From Lishizhenia tianjinensis (GTDB lineage Bacteria > Bacteroidota > Bacteroidia > Flavobacteriales_D > Crocinitomicaceae): a stretch of DNA of 34,357 nt. The stretch lies in contig CAMAQX010000004.1 in the NCBI GenBank assembly GCA_945860455.1, positions 1 to 34,357 on the forward strand. The letters run 5' to 3'. The notes beneath the pieces were generated by a model, which saw nothing but the letters and a program-made list of their open reading frames with translations, had not been told where the DNA came from and searched no databases. This document shows positions 13,316-21,683 of the stretch, one piece after another (positions within the stretch are counted from its first letter, which is position 1; each line of letters starts with the position of its first letter). A program made the position numbers and the translations under genes.

Positions 13316-16219
13316 ATGAAACTTTTATTTTTAGTCGCTCTCACCCTAGTTTCCTGTTTTTCAATTAATTCGCAAGTATTAATTAACGAATATTCTTGTT
13401 CCAATATGTCGGGTCCAACTGATGCATATGGGGAAAGAGAAGACTGGATTGAATTATATAACCCAACAGCTACCATCGTCGATTTAACAGGATGGTATTT
13501 ATCGGACAAAGCATCCAATCTGACTAAATGGATAATTCCGAGCGGTTCGATCTCCGGTAGTGGCTATAAAATGGTTTTCTGTTCAAAAAGAAACACGGTA
13601 AATGGTAATCAATACCATCCAAATTTTAACTTATCGCAAACTGAAGGAGATTGGATTATTCTCTCCAATACGTTCGGTAATGTGGTTGATTCTTTCAAAA
13701 TTGTACACATGACCAAAGCAGATCATTCTGTAGGAAGATCAACCAATGGTGCGGCAGATTACAAACTATTTACTTCACCAACCCCAAATTCGGCAAATTC
13801 GGGTGCAATCAATTTTTATACTCCCAAGCCAGTTTTCAGTATTCAAGCTGGATATTATCCTACAACACAGACCGTAAGTATAACATGCCCTGATCCCACT
13901 GCAACAATTAGATATACCCTCGATGGAAGTGACCCAACTAGTACTTCAACCTTGTACACAGGACCTATAACAATAAGTACTACTAAGGTATTGCGTGCTG
14001 CTGCCTTTAGTACAAACCTACAGTCATTTACGGAAACAAATTCATATTTTATAAATGTAAGTCATAGTATCCCTGTTGTTTCCGTTTGTAGTCAAGGAGT
14101 GTTTACCCTTGTGGCCAATGGAAATCAGATTGAGCCAGTTGGTGGTTTTGAATTATTTGAAGAAACCGGATTGTTTATAGATGAAGGACAAGGAGATTTT
14201 AATGAGCATGGAAACGATTCTTGGGCATACGACCAACGAGGATTCGATTTCATTATGCGCGACCAATATGGATACAATAGTGATATTGAGCATCAAATAT
14301 TCCCGGACAACACAAGGGATAATTTCCAGCGATTGATTTTAAAGCCGGCTGCAAGTGATAATTATTCTTTTGAAAATGGAGCTCATATTAGGGATGCATT
14401 TATTCATACCTTGTCTATCCGTGCCGACATGAAATTAGATGAGCGAACATGGCGTCCTTGCGTTGTTTATTTAAATGGAGAATATTGGGGTGTTTATGAA
14501 ATAAGAGAGAAATGTGACGATCACGATTACACAGATTATAAATATAATCAAGATAAATTTCATTTGGAATACTTAAAAACATGGGGAGGGACATGGGAAG
14601 AATATGGTGCGCCAAACGCCCTAAATAATTGGAACAGTTTAACAAATTATATTGCAACCAACAACATGGGCAATGCAACTAATTTTGCATACGTGGACAG
14701 TCTTTTAAATTGGGAATCATTGTGTGATTATTTTATGTTCAATTCTTTTGTTGTAAATCAAGATTGGTTAAATTGGAACACTGCATGGTGGCACGGTACA
14801 GATACTTTAGGTGACAAGAAAAAATGGCGTTATACACTTTGGGATATGGATGCTACTTTTGGCCATTACGTGAATTATACTGGAATACCCGATAACTCAG
14901 CAAATGCAGACCCTTGTAATGTTGAAAACCTTCCTAATCCAGGAGGACAAGGCCATACAGAAATATTAGAAAAATTAATTAATGAAAATCCTCTTGTAGA
15001 ACAATATTACATTACGCGCTATGCGGATTTAGCAAACACGTATTTCTCTTGTAATTACTTAATTCCGTTGCTTGATAGTATGGTGAATGAAATTGCCCCG
15101 GAAATGACCGGCCAATGCCAAAAATGGGGTGGGTCTTATGCAGATTGGCAAAATAAAGTTACTACGCTGAGGAATTTTATTAATACAAGATGTACAGCAT
15201 TAACTGCGGGTATGATTGATTGTTATTCGTTAGCTGGTCCTTTCAATGTAACTTTCAACGTTAGCCCTGTAAATTCAGGCGAAATTAAAGTGAATTCAAT
15301 TTGGGCGCCTAATTATCCTTGGAACGCTAGTTATTATGGCGGAATACAAACCAATTTAATAGCAAAAGGACTTCCTGGTTTTATCTTTGATCATTGGGAG
15401 TATACGATTGGCCCAATGGGATTACCCATCATTTCAGATACAAACTTCATTAATATTTCCGGTATTGAAAATATAGTGGCTGTATTTATTGTAGATGATC
15501 CAACAGAAGATACAGACGGAGATGGGATCACTAATGTTAACGAAAATACGGGGGGTTCTGATCCTTTGGATCCTTGTGACCCAAATCCGAGTACTGCACC
15601 ATGTGATCAAGATAGCGATGGATTAACCAATACAGAGGAGGCAGCAACTGGAACCGCAGCAACAAATCCAGATACAGATGGAGATGGTTTAACGGATGGG
15701 GATGAAGTAACCAATGGGTCTGACCCGTTGAATCCATGTGATCCAGACGACAGCAGTGTTGATTGTCAAATAGATACAGATGGTGACGGATTGCCTGATC
15801 CCCAAGAAGCAAATTTATGTACAGATCCAACTTTGTTTGATACCGATGGAGATGGATTGAGCGATGGAATGGAAATAAATACTGGTTCAAATCCATGCGA
15901 CCCTTGCAGTCCGGTAAATGATTCACCAGATTGTGCAGATGGCATACATATTCCTACCGCTTTTTCGCCTGATGGAGATGGGAATGTTACTAATGAATTC
16001 TACTCAATCATTGTAGGAAAGAATGTTAAATCTATTCAATTCATCATATTCGATCGCTGGGGCAATATAATACTTCAAACTACAAACAAGCAATTTACTT
16101 GGGATGGAACCTTCAAAACAAAAGACTGCAACAGTGGGATATATGCTTTTCAAGCACTAGTAGAATATATAAATGGAACTTCTGAAACAATTACCGGAAA
16201 TATTACTTTGATACGATAA
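13316..16219 (+). CDS. CotH-kinase family secreted protein with lamin-tail, chitobiase-like and T9SS type B domains
   Basis: A 967-residue exported multidomain protein. The order is: signal peptide (MKLLFLVALTLVSCFSINSQ); lamin-tail domain at about 22-140 (INEYSCSNMSG, DWIELYNP, LTGWYLSDKA); chitobiase/beta-hexosaminidase C-terminal-type fold at about 175-245 (ATIRYTLDGSDPT); and a CotH domain at about 300-640 (WRPCVVYLNGEYWGVYEIRE, YTLWDMDATFGHY). A domain containing HWEYTIGPM follows, then five DxDxDG calcium-binding repeats, and a CHU_C type B T9SS sorting domain from about 880 (IPTAFSPDGDGN, IFDRWGNII). CotH proteins are atypical protein kinases known from spore coats; here the enzyme would act outside the cell. 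PorP/SprF, the usual partner of type B cargo, follows after 4 nt. The real kinase substrate is unknown. Confidence 0.9.
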   Translation: MKLLFLVALTLVSCFSINSQVLINEYSCSNMSGPTDAYGEREDWIELYNPTATIVDLTGWYLSDKASNLTKWIIPSGSISGSGYKMVFCSKRNTVNGNQYHPNFNLSQTEGDWIILSNTFGNVVDSFKIVHMTKADHSVGRSTNGAADYKLFTSPTPNSANSGAINFYTPKPVFSIQAGYYPTTQTVSITCPDPTATIRYTLDGSDPTSTSTLYTGPITISTTKVLRAAAFSTNLQSFTETNSYFINVSHSIPVVSVCSQGVFTLVANGNQIEPVGGFELFEETGLFIDEGQGDFNEHGNDSWAYDQRGFDFIMRDQYGYNSDIEHQIFPDNTRDNFQRLILKPAASDNYSFENGAHIRDAFIHTLSIRADMKLDERTWRPCVVYLNGEYWGVYEIREKCDDHDYTDYKYNQDKFHLEYLKTWGGTWEEYGAPNALNNWNSLTNYIATNNMGNATNFAYVDSLLNWESLCDYFMFNSFVVNQDWLNWNTAWWHGTDTLGDKKKWRYTLWDMDATFGHYVNYTGIPDNSANADPCNVENLPNPGGQGHTEILEKLINENPLVEQYYITRYADLANTYFSCNYLIPLLDSMVNEIAPEMTGQCQKWGGSYADWQNKVTTLRNFINTRCTALTAGMIDCYSLAGPFNVTFNVSPVNSGEIKVNSIWAPNYPWNASYYGGIQTNLIAKGLPGFIFDHWEYTIGPMGLPIISDTNFINISGIENIVAVFIVDDPTEDTDGDGITNVNENTGGSDPLDPCDPNPSTAPCDQDSDGLTNTEEAATGTAATNPDTDGDGLTDGDEVTNGSDPLNPCDPDDSSVDCQIDTDGDGLPDPQEANLCTDPTLFDTDGDGLSDGMEINTGSNPCDPCSPVNDSPDCADGIHIPTAFSPDGDGNVTNEFYSIIVGKNVKSIQFIIFDRWGNIILQTTNKQFTWDGTFKTKDCNSGIYAFQALVEYINGTSETITGNITLIR
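15509..15905 (+). repeat. Five thrombospondin type 3-like calcium-binding repeats in the CotH protein
   Basis: Within the CotH gene, about 130 codons encode five repeats of the form D-D/x-DGDG-x-x-D/N-x-x-E: DTDGDGITNVNE, DQDSDGLTNTEE, DTDGDGLTDGDE, DTDGDGLPDPQE and DTDGDGLSDGME, spaced by DPCDP-type linkers. These are typical calcium-binding stalks that stiffen secreted proteins before a T9SS sorting domain. Confidence 0.85.
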
Positions 16220-16223
16220 TTTT

Positions 16224-17240
16224 ATGCATTATTTAATTTCAATAGTGTCACTATTCGTTTTTGTAAAGTTGAACTTTTCGCAAGATTATCACTTCTCACA
16301 GATCAATCGAAACAACATGCTTTACAACCCAGCTGCTACTGGTATGTTTAATGGGTATGAACGTTTTTCCGTATCGCACAGAAATCAATGGATTGGAGCA
16401 GGAACACAGTTTATGACATCCCTAGCTTCCGGCGAATTCACAATCGGTAAAGGCATTCGAGATGAAAAATCTTATGTAGGCATTGGGGTTCTTTTGCTTA
16501 ATGATATTGGAGGTGACTCACGTTTTGGAAACAAAACTGGAGCAATTAATTTCGCGGGAATTGTGCCCTTTAACAAGCAAAATTTACTTTCAGCTGGAAT
16601 TCAAACTGCCTATACAAATCGCTCAGCAGATTTATCAAGAGTCACCTTTTTGAGTCAATGGAATGGAACAGCTATTGATCCAACAATACCAACAGGAGAA
16701 GAAAACAGCATGACTACTTTTGGATATTTAGATGCTTCTGCAGGAATAAATTATCAATATGGACAAAAACAAAACAAAGTAGTTCATGAAAATACGGTTT
16801 CAGTAGAAAGTGGGTTTGCATTTTTCCATCTTAACCGACCCAAACTTCGGTATAATGCAATAACAACTGATAAACTGGATATTAAATTTGTTTTCAATTC
16901 GAAAATCACTTACACAGTGTCATCTCGGGCAGCATTAGATTTTTGTTACTTACAGGCTAAACAAGGCAAACACAATGAAATTGTTGGTGGGGTTTACTAC
17001 AAAACACTTGTCACAGAAGGCTCAAAAATAACGAAGAATAAACAAGATTCTTATTTTGGTTTTGGTGCTTTTTATCAATCAACGGGTGTCCTAATTCCGG
17101 GAGTTTCATTAGATTTCGGCGGATTCAAATTTGGTGTTTCCTACGACATGTTGTTAACCAAATTACGCAATGGATATGGCGGTTCACTTGAGTTTTCATT
17201 TAGTTGGACAGCGATGAAATATTCCATTTTCAATAAATAA
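16224..17240 (+). CDS. PorP/SprF family type IX secretion system membrane protein
   Basis: A 338-residue outer-membrane barrel of the PorP/SprF family. After a signal peptide (MHYLISIVSLFVFVKLNFSQ) comes the family signature DYHFSQINRNNMLYNPAATG, then FSVSHRNQWIGAG, and strands such as SYVGIGVLLLNDIGGDSRFG. The C-terminal strands GFKFGVSYDMLLTKLRN and GGSLEFSFSW are typical. Members are usually encoded directly after a large CHU_C-containing protein and are thought to anchor or secrete that cargo (SprF with SprB). Here it follows the CotH protein by 4 nt, so a dedicated cargo/anchor pair is likely. Confidence 0.92.
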   Translation: MHYLISIVSLFVFVKLNFSQDYHFSQINRNNMLYNPAATGMFNGYERFSVSHRNQWIGAGTQFMTSLASGEFTIGKGIRDEKSYVGIGVLLLNDIGGDSRFGNKTGAINFAGIVPFNKQNLLSAGIQTAYTNRSADLSRVTFLSQWNGTAIDPTIPTGEENSMTTFGYLDASAGINYQYGQKQNKVVHENTVSVESGFAFFHLNRPKLRYNAITTDKLDIKFVFNSKITYTVSSRAALDFCYLQAKQGKHNEIVGGVYYKTLVTEGSKITKNKQDSYFGFGAFYQSTGVLIPGVSLDFGGFKFGVSYDMLLTKLRNGYGGSLEFSFSWTAMKYSIFNK

Positions 17241-17317
17241 CCCAGGGAAATAAACCTTGTAATCAAATTTTTAGAAGGAGTTTTAATTGTTGACAGGAAT
17301 TGAAATACAAAAAATGT

Positions 17318-17325
17318 TATCTTTA
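17318..17325 (+). promoter_or_regulatory. Possible -7 promoter element of the TPR/PD40 gene
   Basis: TATCTTTA matches 7 of 8 positions of TAnnTTTG and lies 19 nt before the ATG at 17345. It places transcription start after the ORF-track ATG at 17300, which supports the later start. TTG trinucleotides upstream sit at non-ideal spacing. The rest of the 104-nt gap after the PorP/SprF gene shows no clear terminator. Confidence 0.35.
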
Positions 17326-17344
17326 CTTAACTGAAAAAAATTGT

Positions 17345-18715
17345 ATGAATAAATTCTTTTTAACCTTGCTTGTAGTAATCGCAAGCTTCGGTTCTTTGAA
17401 AGCGACACCAACGAGTAAAGAACCTATTGACAGCTCGACTAATTTAATAAACAAAGCTCTGGCCTTAAAACTCTACGAAGATGGGTTAGAATTTTTTAAT
17501 ATGGGTCAAAACAAGGAAGCCTTGTCCAAATTTAAGGACGCTGCAATTAAAGATCCTTCTAATTGGAAAATTGTGTTTTATATTAGTTTAACCAATTATG
17601 AGTTAAATTATTTTTCGTTAGCCTTAGCGCAAGCAAAAGCGGCCTTAAAACTATCAAACGGGAAGCCAAATGCAGATTTTTATGAGCATTATGCAAAAGT
17701 GAACCACCGAATGGGGAATTTAGATACGGCACTTGTTTATTATAAAAAAGCAGAATTAAAATTACCAAGTTCGTTAAAAAAGGAATTCCAAATACCCTTA
17801 CGAATTCAACAAGTAGAATTTGCCAAAAAAGAATTGCTCAATGATAAATCATTTAAAAAATCGATATTAAGTAGATCGGTTAATTCAAATTATGCTGAAT
17901 ATGGACCCATTTTAGCGGACAGTGGGCAAGTGCTTTATTTTACAGCAAGAAAATCAGATACGAAAGGTCGAACCATGAATACAGACGATCAAGATTATTT
18001 TGAAGATATTTATGAAGCTAGGTGGAATTCAGAAACAAAGGATTGGGATAGTATCACGAATGCGTTGAAGTGGAATACGAAAGGATTTGATGCGCTAACT
18101 TATGTTTCTCGAGATGGAAAGTATGCCCTAATGACTATTAACAACGAGGCGCTCGAGCAAAAAACCACTTCTAGTTCGGATATTTTTGAGTTGTCGATTA
18201 CTACTTCAACTGGCAAATGGGGTTCTCCAAAACCGATTGAAAACAAATCAATTAATTCTTCTTATTACGATGGTTCAGCGACAATGACTTCTGATCGCAA
18301 AACAATGTATTTTGTATCAGATCGTAAAGGAGATAAAAAATCTACTGATCTATATAGGGTTCAAAAGGTAGGCAGCGCTTGGGGGAAAGCTGAAGCGTTA
18401 CCAGATTTTATTAATACTGTAGGTCGCGAAACCACACCCTATATTACTCCAGATGGTAAATTCTTGTTTTTTAGCTCTGATGGCTTACCTGGAATGGGTG
18501 GTTTAGATATTTATGTTTCTGAAATTAAAGCGGGAGTTTTTGGACAACCCATAAATCTGGGTTCGATTGTTAATTGTGTATCGGATGACAGCCATTTTTA
18601 TTATAGTCCAGAATTTAAAAAAGGTTTTGTTGCTTCTATAAACACAAAAAACGAAAAAGCCAATTACGATTTATACGAGATTGATTTAAGTGAGTTTACG
18701 TTGCCATTGAAATAG
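17345..18715 (+). CDS. TPR and PD40 (WD40-like) repeat exported protein
   Basis: A 456-residue exported protein. The start at 17345 puts a clean signal peptide at the N-terminus (MNKFFLTLLVVIASFGSLKA); the upstream ATG at 17300 would bury it. Residues about 35-145 are tetratricopeptide repeats (LYEDGLEFFNMGQNKEALSK, NADFYEHYAKVNHRMGNLDT). Residues about 165-450 are PD40-type beta-propeller blades (GQVLYFTARKSD, RKTMYFVSDRKGDKK, GKFLFFSSDGLPGMGGLDIY). The layout is like the T9SS component PorE or related OmpA-linked proteins, but there is no OmpA peptidoglycan-binding domain after the propeller. Its place after CotH and PorP/SprF suggests an accessory periplasmic role; this is inference. Confidence 0.82.
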   Translation: MNKFFLTLLVVIASFGSLKATPTSKEPIDSSTNLINKALALKLYEDGLEFFNMGQNKEALSKFKDAAIKDPSNWKIVFYISLTNYELNYFSLALAQAKAALKLSNGKPNADFYEHYAKVNHRMGNLDTALVYYKKAELKLPSSLKKEFQIPLRIQQVEFAKKELLNDKSFKKSILSRSVNSNYAEYGPILADSGQVLYFTARKSDTKGRTMNTDDQDYFEDIYEARWNSETKDWDSITNALKWNTKGFDALTYVSRDGKYALMTINNEALEQKTTSSSDIFELSITTSTGKWGSPKPIENKSINSSYYDGSATMTSDRKTMYFVSDRKGDKKSTDLYRVQKVGSAWGKAEALPDFINTVGRETTPYITPDGKFLFFSSDGLPGMGGLDIYVSEIKAGVFGQPINLGSIVNCVSDDSHFYYSPEFKKGFVASINTKNEKANYDLYEIDLSEFTLPLK

Positions 18716-20137
18716 TCAATAATTCCGATAATCATTCCACAGATTTGTTCGAAAACCGATTAAGGGAAGCAGGGAAAATCGCGAATAATCTGAGTCATAA
18801 CTCAAATTTATCTCTGCAAACACTTGATGAATTCCTTGTATCGCATAGCAAACATACCATTGATTTCTGACAAAATTGTTTTTCAATCCTTGACCAATTT
18901 CATTCTGATAATCATTTGGTCGGTTTGTATACGGTTGATAGATATCTCCGCCATAACTTTTTCCATTCTTGTCAAGTCCCCGAACACCATATGAAACAAA
19001 GGTTTTAAAAAGCCAATTCTTTTTTTGCCATTTTAATTCGCCTAAGATTTCCGCAAAATTTCCACCATAAGGATGTGCCAATGTATACCCGGCATTTCCA
19101 TAATTTTGCAAGGCATTCAAATGTGAATAGGTGTAGGGGCGCACAGCATTCCCTTCAATACGATAAAAGAATTTTTCTTTTTTAATTTCAAATCTTCCTT
19201 TTAGACCTAATTGCCCGCCATATTTATTAGCCCACCAGCCCGAACGGACTTTTATTTCTGCGAGAAGAAATTCGTCTAGTATTAGTTGTCCATAAACAGT
19301 TTGCTTTTTCCATTTAGCTGAAACTGATAATCCCAAAAGCACGTTATCAGATGATCCAATCGCATATTCTTGTGGACGATAAAAAATAACGGGATTTAAA
19401 TATTCAAGCTCATACCCTCTATTCAATAAAGTATCTTTCGGTTGAAAAATAACTGTTTCAAAAACCCCAACATTCAACCATTTCGTGACGTTCCAACTTA
19501 AGTAATGCATCGCACCATATTTTGATCGTTGTTTTTGTTTATTATTTTCACTGAAAAACTGGTACATGACAAGGTATTCAATATGCCAAAATCGCGCACG
19601 TATTTGAGCAAAAGGATAAGGTTTTCCGTAATCACTCAAAAACAACGAACGATTGCCTTCGCCAATAAAATTTCGATCGATACCGGCTTGAAAATTAAAA
19701 ATAGGATTGGGCGTGTATGATACTCTACCCAACAAATTATGCGAAAGAGGGATTTTACCTTGTTTTCGCGTATAAAAATAGGCTCTTGTGTCCAAATAAT
19801 TGGTATCATTAGAAAGAGAGGCGAAATTATATCCTATTCTCGCGTGCCATTTCGGAGAAATTTTCAAATCGGCTTGTACGCCTAAACCGAGTCTAGAATA
19901 GGTTGACAATGCAGAATTTTGGTCATACCCAACTGAATTATCAACCATAGGAAAAAATCCCAGACACTTTTTAAAAGAGGAATCGCGTATTATCTTTGGC
20001 CAAATGGATGAATGATTTTCAAAAGGCCTTGCTTGAATCGAATCAAACGGTAATTCCTCAATGAGATACCCTATCTTTCCTTGCCCAAAACAAGAAATAC
20101 TGAATAAAAAAATAAATGATAAAACCCTAATAATCAT
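18716..20137 (-). CDS. RemB/Wzi-like capsule-assembly outer-membrane protein (second copy)
   Basis: A 473-residue outer-membrane barrel with signal peptide MIIRVLSFIFLFSISCFGQG. It begins KIGYLIEELPFDSIQARPF and carries the motifs NFIGEGNRSLFLSDYG and YELEYLNPVIFYRPQEYAIG, which I associate with Bacteroidota proteins annotated as gliding motility protein RemB or capsule assembly Wzi family. In E. coli, Wzi is an outer-membrane lectin that anchors capsule. The start overlaps the upstream paralogue by 11 nt, and the stop abuts that of the plus-strand TPR/PD40 gene with no gap. A role in holding surface polysaccharide is inferred from family and from the polysaccharide genes in the same window. 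A RemB-type motility role is the alternative. Confidence 0.78.
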   Translation of the reverse strand: MIIRVLSFIFLFSISCFGQGKIGYLIEELPFDSIQARPFENHSSIWPKIIRDSSFKKCLGFFPMVDNSVGYDQNSALSTYSRLGLGVQADLKISPKWHARIGYNFASLSNDTNYLDTRAYFYTRKQGKIPLSHNLLGRVSYTPNPIFNFQAGIDRNFIGEGNRSLFLSDYGKPYPFAQIRARFWHIEYLVMYQFFSENNKQKQRSKYGAMHYLSWNVTKWLNVGVFETVIFQPKDTLLNRGYELEYLNPVIFYRPQEYAIGSSDNVLLGLSVSAKWKKQTVYGQLILDEFLLAEIKVRSGWWANKYGGQLGLKGRFEIKKEKFFYRIEGNAVRPYTYSHLNALQNYGNAGYTLAHPYGGNFAEILGELKWQKKNWLFKTFVSYGVRGLDKNGKSYGGDIYQPYTNRPNDYQNEIGQGLKNNFVRNQWYVCYAIQGIHQVFAEINLSYDSDYSRFSLLPLIGFRTNLWNDYRNY

Positions 20138-21683
20138 TTGTTTGACTCATTAATCCGGTTCGAAATCCAACATGAAACAAAAAATTAGTTTGAACTACAT
20201 CGAGCATCTCTTTGCGCCAAAGAATTGAACTAAAAACCGTAAAATTTAAGGTTTGATTGATCCGTAATCCCGTTTCTAATTTCTGATTCAGAACAACGCC
20301 ATTTCTCAAAGTCGGTAATAGTTGAATAGGCTGTAATGCGTCCTCATTGTATTTGGTTAGGATGAAATTACTACTTTTAAAATCAATGTAAAATTTCTTA
20401 TATGCCCAATTTGTTCGAAATAAGAGTTCATTAAAATTGGTTCCTTTTAGATGGGCAATCGGTAAATTGTAGTTGCTGTAATCTAATCGAGATTGCAGAG
20501 ACGCATACATATCATTGATTGCTCCATTAAATTCCAATTGAATCATTAATTTTTTTATACCAAAACAAGAAATAGCTTTGCCACCTATTTGATATGCAAT
20601 TTGATTCTTCCTCCGACCAAATGCAACTTGTCCATATAAAAAGTACGTTTTAAAGAAATTCAAGTTTGCATTTAATCCATAAATTGAGTAGGTTTTTTGA
20701 GATGAAAATAGAGCTGATATACCGGGTAATGGAATAAAAAAAGAGGGGTTTAATCCTCGCGTTGTCAGTGAATCACCCATATTCCATATACTTCCTTCAA
20801 AAAAACTAATTGATAATTTATTAAACGGTTGATAGGTAATAAAATTTGCTGAATATCCTTTTGGTTGATAATAACCCTCAACGGTTGTATATTTTTTTTT
20901 TCGCACTAAATTCATGTATCGCGACCTTAGATAGTGAAAAGACCAATTCCTATTCAATCTAAAATCTAACCGAATATAGGGGGTTCCCACATTATTATTG
21001 GCTAATAACATCGAACGATATCCTGTTCCGATAAACTGTTGATTATTCCCTGCGATGATCGTCAACTGTTTCCATGGGCGGTAAACAAAATTTCCACTTG
21101 CAAATGCATAATCATATCCAGTTCCCTTAAAGGGTTTCGTGCGTGCAGCACCAGGAACGATTCCATTTTGTTGAATATAACCGTTTGAAGTTGTATAGAA
21201 TTCACCATTATTAGCAATAAAATGATTTTCGAAGGAACTGAACCTCGCCTGAGATTCATAAAAAGAAGTAGAAAAGGAAAAATTTCTGGTGATATCTCCC
21301 TCGACCAATATGCCTCGTGTATTTTGGAATAAAAATGCATTGGAGGAATCTTTCAAATCGTTACCAAGATTTAATTCGCCAACCGGAGAAACTTTTAGGT
21401 TGAAGTCCTTCCCTTTTATTTCAACAAGATGTTTATTAAAGTCTCGTTTAAAAAACGGCTTCTTAAGTTGGGCAGAATCAATATAAACTTCAATGACCAT
21501 TGGATACTTGGGTTGATAGTCATTTTCAATTACCGGGAATAAGCAAGGGACGTAATATCCGTTTTGCGAATAATCGAACGTCAATTTATCCCTAAAAAAA
21601 GGATTCGTAGGTAAAAGATTATTTTGACCGAACAATACAAATGTCAAGCGGGTAAAAACAAAGATTGTAAGTAAATACCTCAT
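20127..21683 (-). CDS. RemB/Wzi-like capsule-assembly outer-membrane protein (first copy)
   Basis: A 518-residue outer-membrane protein with signal peptide MRYLLTIFVFTRLTFVLFGQ and many amphipathic strands. The motif QFIGTGYRSMLLANNNVG matches NFIGEGNRSLFLSDYG in the adjacent gene, and GLNPSFFIPLPG corresponds to EYLNPVIFYRPQ, so the two are diverged paralogues. Its ATG overlaps the TGA of the CysQ-like gene (ATGA), and its end overlaps the next gene by 11 nt, so the three are one translationally coupled unit. The long N-terminal extension (about 150 residues before ITRNFSFSTSFYES) is extra compared with the second copy. The function is probably linked to surface polysaccharide attachment or motility. 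Confidence 0.75.
   Translation of the reverse strand: MRYLLTIFVFTRLTFVLFGQNNLLPTNPFFRDKLTFDYSQNGYYVPCLFPVIENDYQPKYPMVIEVYIDSAQLKKPFFKRDFNKHLVEIKGKDFNLKVSPVGELNLGNDLKDSSNAFLFQNTRGILVEGDITRNFSFSTSFYESQARFSSFENHFIANNGEFYTTSNGYIQQNGIVPGAARTKPFKGTGYDYAFASGNFVYRPWKQLTIIAGNNQQFIGTGYRSMLLANNNVGTPYIRLDFRLNRNWSFHYLRSRYMNLVRKKKYTTVEGYYQPKGYSANFITYQPFNKLSISFFEGSIWNMGDSLTTRGLNPSFFIPLPGISALFSSQKTYSIYGLNANLNFFKTYFLYGQVAFGRRKNQIAYQIGGKAISCFGIKKLMIQLEFNGAINDMYASLQSRLDYSNYNLPIAHLKGTNFNELLFRTNWAYKKFYIDFKSSNFILTKYNEDALQPIQLLPTLRNGVVLNQKLETGLRINQTLNFTVFSSILWRKEMLDVVQTNFLFHVGFRTGLMSQTNDY

Noticed and set aside
15509-15905. CRISPR-like or mobile repeat array in the CotH gene
   Set aside because: The repeats are in frame, degenerate at the DNA level and encode DxDxDG calcium-binding motifs; there are no spacers.
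15537-15926. Minus-strand ORF of 129 residues (His/Leu-rich)
   Set aside because: It lies antisense to the calcium-binding repeats of the CotH gene; its composition is a by-product of GAT/GGA-rich codons.
17241-17344. Rho-independent terminator after the PorP/SprF gene
   Set aside because: Short CCTT/AAGG complementarity exists around an AT-rich stretch, but the stem is too weak and is not followed by a convincing T-run.
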